From Thiobacillus sp. (GTDB lineage Bacteria; Pseudomonadota; Gammaproteobacteria; Burkholderiales; Thiobacillaceae), in contig JAABQU010000251.1 in assembly GCA_011391285.1 (NCBI GenBank), positions 1 to 14,397 on the forward strand: 14,397 bases of DNA, given 5' to 3'. Positions 7,313 to 12,851 of this stretch are shown here, one piece after another. Position 1 is the stretch's first letter; each line of letters opens with the position of its first letter. The notes below the pieces were generated by a model. That model saw nothing but the letters and a program-made list of their open reading frames with translations, was not told the origin of the DNA and searched no databases. Position numbers and translations under genes: made by a program.

Positions 7313-7357
7313 GTTCCCTGTGCGGCGGCGCTTCCCTGCGCCGCCGTGGTGCGGAAC
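7313..7357 (-). terminator. large GC-rich hairpin directly after htpX
   Basis: A perfect 9-bp stem CGGCGGCGC/GCGCCGCCG (7323-7331 with 7338-7346) encloses the loop TTCCCT. An outer 5-bp pairing GTTCC/GGAAC (7313-7317 with 7353-7357) is separated from it by an internal loop. The structure begins at the base after the htpX stop codon. There is no U-tract behind it, so it is not a textbook intrinsic terminator; it may end transcription weakly or protect the 3' end of the mRNA. Confidence 0.5.
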
Positions 7358-8233
7358 TTACTGCACCGCGCGCAGGGCAGCGATACGCTCTTCCAGCGGC
7401 GGATGGGTCATGAACAGGCGCTTGAGGCCACCGCCGCCACCGCCGGCGATGCCGAATGCGGCCATTTTTTCAGGCAAAGGCGCCGGATGCAGGCTGTTGA
7501 GGCGCTCCAGGGCGGCGATCATCGCGCCCTTGCCCGCAAGCGACGCACCGCCGCGGTCGGCGCGAAATTCACGCTGGCGCGAGAACCACATGACAATGAT
7601 CGACGCCAGGATGCCCAGCACCAGTTCGGCGATGATCATGGTGACGAAAAACGCCGGGCCGTGGCCCTGCTCGTTCTTGAACACGACACGGTCAACGGTG
7701 TGGCCAATCACGCGGGACAGGAACATGACGAAGGTGTTCACCACGCCCTGGATCAGCGCCAGCGTGACCATGTCGCCGTTGGCGACGTGCGCGACTTCGT
7801 GACCGATCACCGCTTCGGCCTCCTGCCGCGTCATCGTGTTGAGGAGGCCGGCCGACACCGCGACCAGCGCGTTGTTCTTGTTCATGCCGGTCGCGAACGC
7901 GTTGACCTCGGGCGAAGGGAATATCCCGACCTCGGGCATACCGATGCCGGCGTCCGCCGCGTATTTCTTCACGGTATCGACCAGCCAGAACTCGGTCGAA
8001 TTCGACGGCGTCTCGATCACCTGCACGCCCATCGACTTCTTGGCCATCCACTTGGAAATGGCGAGCGAGATCAGCGAACCGCCAAAACCCATCACCGCGG
8101 CGAAAATCAATAGCGAGGTCAGGTTCAGACCCTGCGCGGTCAGGTAGGGCTCGACCCCGAGCAGGCGCATGGTGACGGACAGCACCAGCACGATGGCAAG
8201 GTTGGTAGCAAGAAAGAGGGCAATACGTTTCAT
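7358..8233 (-). CDS. htpX: zinc metalloprotease HtpX
   Basis: Inner-membrane zinc endopeptidase (M48B family) that degrades misfolded membrane proteins alongside FtsH, 291 aa. The zinc site is HEVAH at 145-149, with the third ligand Glu222 in [10 protein letters not shown]. Two N-terminal helices lie at about 4-26 and 37-60, and two more at about 155-175 and 195-216. The C-terminal [12 protein letters not shown] motif and a short glycine run (near 264-270) are usual for the family. GGAG lies 6 nt before the ATG at 8233. Upstream is a good match to a heat-shock promoter, in keeping with htpX being a heat-shock gene in E. coli. The stop is followed at once by a large hairpin. The gene seems to form its own transcription unit, 105 bp after the PIN gene. 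Confidence 0.97.
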   Translation of the reverse strand: MKRIALFLATNLAIVLVLSVTMRLLGVEPYLTAQGLNLTSLLIFAAVMGFGGSLISLAISKWMAKKSMGVQVIETPSNSTEFWLVDTVKKYAADAGIGMPEVGIFPSPEVNAFATGMNKNNALVAVSAGLLNTMTRQEAEAVIGHEVAHVANGDMVTLALIQGVVNTFVMFLSRVIGHTVDRVVFKNEQGHGPAFFVTMIIAELVLGILASIIVMWFSRQREFRADRGGASLAGKGAMIAALERLNSLHPAPLPEKMAAFGIAGGGGGGLKRLFMTHPPLEERIAALRAVQ

Positions 8234-8274
8234 TTACTACTCCAATGAGAAAATCAGTACAGCGAACGTGACTA

Positions 8275-8302
8275 AGATGGTGTTGCCTCGTGAGAGTTCA
8301 AG
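8275..8302 (-). promoter_or_regulatory. sigma-32-like heat-shock promoter of htpX
   Basis: On the minus strand, CTTGAA (8302-8297) is followed after 14 bp by CACCATCT (8282-8275). The E. coli sigma-32 consensus is CTTGAA, 13-17 bp, then CCCCATnT; only one base of the -10 element differs. Transcription would start about 35 nt upstream of htpX. Both the match and the gene's identity support the call. Confidence 0.65.
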
Positions 8303-8338
8303 GCAGATGCGTTGATTATCCCAAAACCGGATGACTTT

Positions 8339-8839
8339 TTACCTCGCGATGCCGGGAATAGGCGAAAGCCAGTTCACCGCCTCGGCCGGCGTCATCACCC
8401 GGAAATACGGCGCGCAGCGGCGACGCAGCTTGAGCACCGCGCGGTCCTTGCTGACCAGGCCCTGCGCCCCGCTTGCTGCCGCCAGTTCGATGAACTTCTG
8501 GTCGTCAGGATCGCTGCAGCGTGGCATACGACTCCACACGGGCTTCAACTCGCCGGGAATCGGGGTCGGCTCGTGGGACAGCCCGGCGCCCCCGACACCC
8601 GCTTCCGTCAGCCTTGCCCATGCCTGGTAGCACGCGAACAGCGCCGCCTGCCGAGCGGCGTCGAGGGCAAATTCCGGATATCCCAGCACCCGCTGCAGTT
8701 CGTCCAGCGTGGCGTCCGTCGCCACGCAGCGCATCCGCCCGTCTTCCAGCGCCAGCCGCAAGGGGCGAGCCGTCGCATCGTCGAAGTGCAGCAGGTCGAG
8801 CACCACGTTGGTGTCGAGCACCAGCAAAGGCTTACTCAA
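8339..8839 (-). CDS. PIN-domain ribonuclease-like protein, solitary (toxin-like)
   Basis: A 166-aa PIN-domain protein of the type often called putative toxin-antitoxin component, PIN family. PIN domains are metal-dependent ribonucleases with clustered acidic residues. Candidates here are Asp9 in VLDTNVVLDLL, Glu47 in TLDELQRVL, Asp112/Asp113 in SDPDDQKF and Asp132 in SKDRAVL. The first acidic motif lies so close to the N terminus that the start must be the TTG at 8839 or very near it; no ATG is available. This TTG overlaps the end of the thioredoxin gene by eight bases, so expression is probably coupled to it. No antitoxin-like gene is adjacent on either side. It could be a housekeeping RNase-like protein rather than a toxin; substrate and role are unknown. 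Confidence 0.85.
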   Translation of the reverse strand: MSKPLLVLDTNVVLDLLHFDDATARPLRLALEDGRMRCVATDATLDELQRVLGYPEFALDAARQAALFACYQAWARLTEAGVGGAGLSHEPTPIPGELKPVWSRMPRCSDPDDQKFIELAAASGAQGLVSKDRAVLKLRRRCAPYFRVMTPAEAVNWLSPIPGIAR

Positions 8840-9203
8840 TATCCGTATGCTCGGCGATGAACTCGCGCACCCAGTGTTCCGGCTTGGCGCTCGAGAAACG
8901 CCCGACGATCTCGCCCTTGACGAACAGCAGCACAGTGGGAAATCCCCGCAAACCGTAGCGTCCGGCGAGCTTCATGTTGGCGCCTTCGTCGACCTCGACC
9001 TTGGCCATGTGAATGGTGCCGGCGTACTGCGCGATGACACGCTCCAGCACCGGCGTCAGCGCGCGGCAGGGCGGGCACCAGTCGGCCCAGAAATCGACCA
9101 GGATCGGCAGCGTGTGCGAAGCCTCGATCACGTCGCGATCGAAGTGTTCCAGGTGGGTATCGAAAATCAGGCCCGGCGCGCGGGCGGCGTGTGCTTCAGT
9201 CAT
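8832..9203 (-). CDS. thioredoxin-family protein with WCPPC active site
   Basis: A cytoplasmic-looking thioredoxin-fold disulfide reductase, 123 aa. The redox motif is WCPPC (Cys43 and Cys46) in VDFWADWCPPCR; classical thioredoxins have WCGPC. The cis-proline is Pro89 in RGFPTVLLF, and KVEVDEGANMKLAGRYG matches the thioredoxin beta3-alpha3 region. The start is set at the ATG at 9203, 15-20 residues before the conserved fold; the longer frame back to 9290 adds 29 residues with no family character and no signal peptide. No strong Shine-Dalgarno sequence is seen. The last eight bases overlap the PIN gene. The CPPC motif may shift the redox potential compared with CGPC, but that is inference. Confidence 0.92.
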   Translation of the reverse strand: MTEAHAARAPGLIFDTHLEHFDRDVIEASHTLPILVDFWADWCPPCRALTPVLERVIAQYAGTIHMAKVEVDEGANMKLAGRYGLRGFPTVLLFVKGEIVGRFSSAKPEHWVREFIAEHTDIE

Positions 9204-9340
9204 CGTGGTTGCGGGGCAAATTGACAGCGCGCTATTTTGCCTCAACGGCCGCGCATTCCGGCCATGATGGGCAATACGCACGAAGCCCACCGCAAAAAAA
9301 TGCTTAACTTGTCGTGTGAAGCGCCGTAAATTTAGAGGCC

Positions 9341-9751
9341 ATGGAAGAACGTTTTTATCGCGAACAGGAAATTGCGCGGTTGCCGGCTTTCCTTTCTGCC
9401 GCCACCTACAACCTTGCGCACACGCTGCTGGCGCGCGCCGGAAAATGCCTGTTCGTGCCGATCCGCAGCATGCAGTACATGGCCGTGCTGGACGGGGAAG
9501 AATTCATTTTCGTCGACAGCCAGAACAAGGCCTGGATCGAACTGGCCTGGCAGCATTTCCGTCCGCAGGCGCGCAGCGCGCTCGACGAACCCGTGCCGAT
9601 CGAAATCGTGCATTACCAGCCGCAGGCGGCAGAAACCATGAAGCGACTCCCGGCAGAATTCCACAAGGCCCTGCAGCTGCTCGCCGAGCGCGACCTGCCG
9701 CATGAGGACGCACACATCCTGCCGCTGGTGCGCCGTCCCCGCCCGCAATGA
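9341..9751 (+). CDS. hypothetical protein, 136 aa
   Basis: I do not recognise this protein. It is soluble, lacks a signal peptide and membrane segments, and is mixed alpha/beta by eye. Hydrophobic strands (KCLFVPIRSMQYMAVLDGEEFIFVD, near 35-59) are followed by an acidic-aromatic helix (KAWIELAWQHF, 63-73) and a basic, proline-rich tail (VRRPRPQ). Codon use matches the GC-rich neighbours. It starts divergently from the thioredoxin gene. AGAGG lies only 2 nt before the ATG, which is too close for a normal ribosome-binding site, and no other Met lies before residue 44, so the start is not fully certain. A short hairpin follows the gene. The response regulator begins 96 nt downstream. Confidence 0.82.
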   Translation: MEERFYREQEIARLPAFLSAATYNLAHTLLARAGKCLFVPIRSMQYMAVLDGEEFIFVDSQNKAWIELAWQHFRPQARSALDEPVPIEIVHYQPQAAETMKRLPAEFHKALQLLAERDLPHEDAHILPLVRRPRPQ

Positions 9752-9809
9752 GGGCGGCACGCCGGCAAAGCACCCCTCACGACTGGACGCCGGCCAGCCC
9801 ACAGTGTTA

Positions 9810-9828
9810 AAAGGCGCCATGCGCCTTT
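9810..9828 (+). terminator. short hairpin before the response regulator gene
   Basis: AAAGGCGC and GCGCCTTT pair perfectly over 8 bp around the loop CAT, 58 bases after the upstream stop codon. The trailing T-tract is just TTT, so termination would be weak. As the response regulator starts at 9848, the hairpin could also lie in its leader and affect translation. Confidence 0.45.
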
Positions 9829-9847
9829 CTCGCCCCCACCGTCTGCC

Positions 9848-10555
9848 ATGAACGCCCCCGCAGCGCTTTCCGTCCTGGTCGTCGAAGACAATGCGGACCT
9901 GGCAGCGAACATTGCCGACTATCTGGAGGCGCATGGCCATCAGGTGGACGTTGCGCAGGATGGCGTGACCGGCCTGCACCTGGCGGTCACCCAGCCGCAT
10001 GACGTCATCGTGCTCGACCTGATGCTGCCCGGCATCGACGGCCTCACCCTGTGCCGCCGCCTGCGCCAGGACGCCCGATCCACGACGCCGGTCCTGATGC
10101 TGACCGCCCGCGCCACGCTGGACGACAAGATCGCCGGCTTCGGCGAAGGCGCCGACGATTACCTGGTCAAGCCGTTCGAACTGCGCGAGCTCGAACTGCG
10201 CCTCGCCGCCCTGGTGCGGCGCGCCCAGAAAGGCGAGCAGCTGAACCGGCTGCAGGTCGCCGACCTGGTGTTCGACCTCGGCACCCGCGTGGTGCAGCGC
10301 GCCGGGCGCACCCTCACCCTGCCCGTGCTGCCGCTGCGCATCCTGGAGCGATTGATGAAGCGTTCGCCCAACGTGGTGTGGCGGCGCGATATCGAGCAGG
10401 CCGTCTGGGGCGATTCTCCACCCGACTCGGATTCGCTGCGCGTGCACATGCATACGCTGCGCGCAGCCATCGACCCCCCCGATTTGCCGCCCCTGCTGCA
10501 CACTATTCGCGGCGTGGGCTACCAGCTGAAGGCACCGGATGTTCCGACTGCATAG
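9848..10555 (+). CDS. OmpR/PhoB-family response regulator
   Basis: DNA-binding response regulator of 235 aa. The N-terminal receiver domain (about 8-122) has the acidic pocket Glu13/Asp14, the phospho-acceptor Asp57 in VIVLDLMLPG, the switch Thr86 in LTARA and Lys108 in VKPFE. The C-terminal winged-helix domain (about 135-230) carries the recognition helix region SLRVHMHTLRAAID and the closing HTIRGVGYQL. No clear Shine-Dalgarno sequence precedes the ATG. It overlaps the sensor kinase gene by 17 bases, the usual arrangement for a cognate pair with coupled translation. It resembles QseB/PmrA-type regulators in general form, but the signal and targets cannot be read from sequence. Confidence 0.96.
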   Translation: MNAPAALSVLVVEDNADLAANIADYLEAHGHQVDVAQDGVTGLHLAVTQPHDVIVLDLMLPGIDGLTLCRRLRQDARSTTPVLMLTARATLDDKIAGFGEGADDYLVKPFELRELELRLAALVRRAQKGEQLNRLQVADLVFDLGTRVVQRAGRTLTLPVLPLRILERLMKRSPNVVWRRDIEQAVWGDSPPDSDSLRVHMHTLRAAIDPPDLPPLLHTIRGVGYQLKAPDVPTA

Positions 10556-11798
10556 CCTGCGCGCACGCATCGCCCTCTACTTCGCGGCATTCGGCGCGTT
10601 GCTCGCCTCGGTCATGGCGGTGATGATGTTCCAATCGGCACACGACCTGAGCGTGCGCCTGGTGGACGAAACCCTGACCGCCGAACTGGACGACTACATC
10701 GCCCGCCGCGCGCGCAACCCCCACTCGCTGCCGCCATCCACCGTCATCCTGCAGGGCTATGTGCGGGAAGCGGGCGAGGCGGACGGCGTGCCGGATTACC
10801 TCGCCAAGCTGCCGCCCGGACGTCACGAACTCCGTGTCGGCGACCTGTATTACCGGGCAGCCGTGCTGGACCGGGAGGATGTCCGCTACTACCTGCTTCA
10901 CGACATTTCCCTCAAGCTCAAGCGTGAGCGGCGCTTTGCCCAACAGCTCAGCATCGTGGCCGTCGCCATGACCCTGCTCTCCGCCCTGCTCGGCGTGTTC
11001 CTGTCCGGCGTGGCCACCGCGCCGGTGCGCGAACTCGCCACGCGGGTGCGCCACCGCCGGCCGGAAGACTGGAGCCAGCCGCTGGTCGAACATTTTCACG
11101 ACCGTGAAATCGAGGAACTGGCCGGCGTGTTCGACCGCCAACTCACCCGCATGCGCGCCTTCATCGAACGCGAGCGCGCCTTCGGTGCCGACATGAGCCA
11201 CGAATTGCGCACCGCACTCGCCGTCATCCTCAGCGCCACCGAAGTCCTGCTGGACGACGACCGGCTGGACGAAAAACAAAAAGCACGCGTGCAGCGCATC
11301 GATCGCGCCGCCCACGACATGGCCGAACTTGGCACCGCCCTGCTGCTCATGGCGCGCGAGGATCACGCCCAACCTGGCGGCGGTTGCCAGGTCGCGGCGG
11401 TGGTCGAGGAAGCGGTAGAAAAGCAGCGCCACATCCTGGCGAGCAAGCCGGTTACGGTAGACGTGCAGACCGACCCTGACCTCGTCGTTGCCGCTGATTG
11501 CGGGCTGGTCGACATCCTGGTCAGCAACCTGGTGCGCAACGCTTTTTCCTACACCGACGCCGGCAGCGTCACCGTCCACCAGGACAGCCGCAGCCTCGTG
11601 ATCTCCGACACCGGCCGCGGCATCCCCGCCGACGCCGTCGACCAGGCCTTCCTTCGCCATTTCCGCGACATGGCCAGCACCGGCGCCGGCATCGGCCTGT
11701 CACTCGTCAAGCAGATTTGCGACCGCTACGGCTGGCAGGTTCGGCTGGAAAGCGGGGAGCAGCAGGGCACGACGGTGACGGTGGTGTTTGCACGGTAG
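10539..11798 (+). CDS. membrane sensor histidine kinase with variant H-box (HELRTA)
   Basis: Sensor kinase of 419 aa, partner of the overlapping response regulator. It has two transmembrane helices (about 11-32 and 137-158) flanking a periplasmic domain of about 100 residues, then a linker with reduced HAMP likeness. The dimerisation/phosphotransfer helix contains His221 in FGADMSHELRTALAVI. The ATPase domain has the N-box NLVRNAFSY (Asn334), G1 box DTGRGIP (357-363) and G2 box GAGIGLSLV (382-390). The residue at position 6 of the H-box is Ala226, where most kinases have Pro (HELRTPL). The rest of the catalytic apparatus is intact, so it should be active, but phosphatase or helix-bending behaviour might differ. 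The input domain matches no sensor type I can name. Confidence 0.95.
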   Translation: MFRLHSLRARIALYFAAFGALLASVMAVMMFQSAHDLSVRLVDETLTAELDDYIARRARNPHSLPPSTVILQGYVREAGEADGVPDYLAKLPPGRHELRVGDLYYRAAVLDREDVRYYLLHDISLKLKRERRFAQQLSIVAVAMTLLSALLGVFLSGVATAPVRELATRVRHRRPEDWSQPLVEHFHDREIEELAGVFDRQLTRMRAFIERERAFGADMSHELRTALAVILSATEVLLDDDRLDEKQKARVQRIDRAAHDMAELGTALLLMAREDHAQPGGGCQVAAVVEEAVEKQRHILASKPVTVDVQTDPDLVVAADCGLVDILVSNLVRNAFSYTDAGSVTVHQDSRSLVISDTGRGIPADAVDQAFLRHFRDMASTGAGIGLSLVKQICDRYGWQVRLESGEQQGTTVTVVFAR

Positions 11799-11949
11799 GG
11801 AATCAGGCAGAAAACGGCCAACTCCGGTCATTGAGACTGCCGAGATTTAGTAGAACCGACCGACTGGTAAGGCATCTTATTCCTGCCTCCCAATTCCGAA
11901 TCCTATCGGGTAACCTACCTGCATCTAAGTAAACGTTGTTGATAATATT
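11799..11949. other. intergenic region entering the low-GC segment
   Basis: The 151 bp between the sensor kinase and the lipoprotein gene hold no convincing gene, and no terminator hairpin was found. GC content drops visibly from about 11,830 onwards, so the left boundary of the foreign-looking segment probably lies here. No flanking direct repeats or integrase site were seen. Confidence 0.5.
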
Positions 11950-12627
11950 TTGAACAGCATATTGCTATTGCTTTGCGGTATATCCGTTTCACTTGTTAGC
12001 GGATGTGCATCTCTAACAGGAGGGAACACATATCCGATATCTTGGGTGGATTTAGAACAAATCCCAACCACCGATGGATGCCCACACCTCGCTGGCACAT
12101 ATAGCAATCTTGGAGATGCCACATTTCCTTCTGAGATAGGCACACCGACTAGCCTGACCACGATTTTTACCCGTCTTTCGGAAACTACTGTTGGTAAGAC
12201 AAGCCCTAAAGCTTCTGGCCAAACTTGGGACGTGCCTTTAGACGCTACATCTGTCTCCATTGATCAAACTCCAGAGACATTAAAGGTAAAATTTCTTGAC
12301 AACAGTAAGGTCCTGAGTACCTTGGATTTTCGACGTTATCACTTCAACTTTTTTGAAGAGCGGTACGACGATTTGTTTACCTGCTATGTAAGTGAGAATG
12401 GCATACGTCTTAGGTTCTTTCCGGAACTTGATGTGCATGCCTTGGCTCTCCCAAATCTATTTCTAGGCGGTGGGGCTACATTAATATTTCTCCTTAAAGC
12501 TAATGATGGTTCATTGATAGTGCAGGCACGTAGTGAGTCATTGGGCATATCTGCTGTCCTTATTGGAACTCATCTCAGCTATGACAGCGTTTGGTGGCGC
12601 TTTCCAAAAGTAACAGGGAGTCGATAG
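11950..12627 (+). CDS. putative lipoprotein of unknown function, low-GC
   Basis: A 225-aa protein of unknown function. The N terminus is a hydrophobic stretch ending in the lipobox VSGC (Cys19), so it is probably lipid-anchored on the periplasmic side. Oddly, no Lys or Arg precedes the hydrophobic core, and the only available start is TTG at 11950 with no Shine-Dalgarno sequence; an in-frame TAA just upstream rules out an earlier start. The body is polar and beta-rich by eye. A hydrophobic stretch LPNLFLGGGATLIFLL lies near 165-180. Base composition is clearly lower in GC than both sides (low to mid 40s percent by eye), with many ATA, TTA and AGG codons, which suggests horizontal acquisition. 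It could have lost its original 5' end. It stands alone between the two-component system and the SulP transporter. Confidence 0.75.
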   Translation: MNSILLLLCGISVSLVSGCASLTGGNTYPISWVDLEQIPTTDGCPHLAGTYSNLGDATFPSEIGTPTSLTTIFTRLSETTVGKTSPKASGQTWDVPLDATSVSIDQTPETLKVKFLDNSKVLSTLDFRRYHFNFFEERYDDLFTCYVSENGIRLRFFPELDVHALALPNLFLGGGATLIFLLKANDGSLIVQARSESLGISAVLIGTHLSYDSVWWRFPKVTGSR

Positions 12628-12763
12628 CTCAATGCGGTACAAGCTTGCAGCCTTTGTGTTGACGAAACTCGAATGACTGCTTAAGGATCAGTGAGCAGGC
12701 AACCGCCTTGCGGACATCATAAGTCGGGTCAGGGTCGTTTCCGGACGATAGCCAGCTGCCAAA

Positions 12764-12801
12764 TTAACCCCCTCTTCCCACTCGCTTAACCATGCGTTAA
12801 C
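12764..12801. repeat. TTAAC elements spaced 22 and 11 bp upstream of the SulP gene
   Basis: TTAAC occurs at 12764, 12786 and 12797, at intervals of 22 and 11 bp, close to whole helical turns, so the copies face the same side of DNA. The second copy and the bases after it also form the palindrome TTAACCATGCGTTAA (12786-12800). This layout suits a regulator-binding region, but no known operator was recognised. Confidence 0.4.
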
Positions 12802-12814
12802 GCCCTCATCGCTA

Positions 12815-12838
12815 CGATCTGATCAACGTCTTAGATCG
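12815..12838. promoter_or_regulatory. CGATCT/AGATCG inverted repeat just upstream of the SulP start
   Basis: CGATCT (12815-12820) and AGATCG (12833-12838) are perfect 6-bp arms separated by 12 bp, ending 13 bp before the ATG at 12852. It may be an operator or a hairpin in the leader that masks the start region. Six-base arms occur by chance fairly often. Confidence 0.3.
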
Positions 12839-12851
12839 GATTTTTCAAGCG

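Larger units (their letters stand above)
12628..12851. other. intergenic region upstream of the SulP gene
   Basis: The 224 bp hold no gene I can support. GC content recovers gradually towards the right. A TTGACG -35-like box (12659-12664) lacks a convincing -10 partner. The right half carries repeated TTAAC elements and an inverted repeat, described separately, so the SulP promoter probably lies here. Confidence 0.5.

Noticed and set aside
8339..8839. Classic toxin-antitoxin module around the PIN gene
   Set aside because: No small antitoxin-like frame is adjacent; the upstream overlapping gene is a thioredoxin and the downstream one is htpX.
9332..11660. Two long minus-strand frames (412 and 385 aa) opposite the two-component genes
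   Set aside because: Both are shadows; the plus strand encodes complete receiver, winged-helix and kinase domains. The minus frames are rich in His, Gln and Gly with no recognisable motif.
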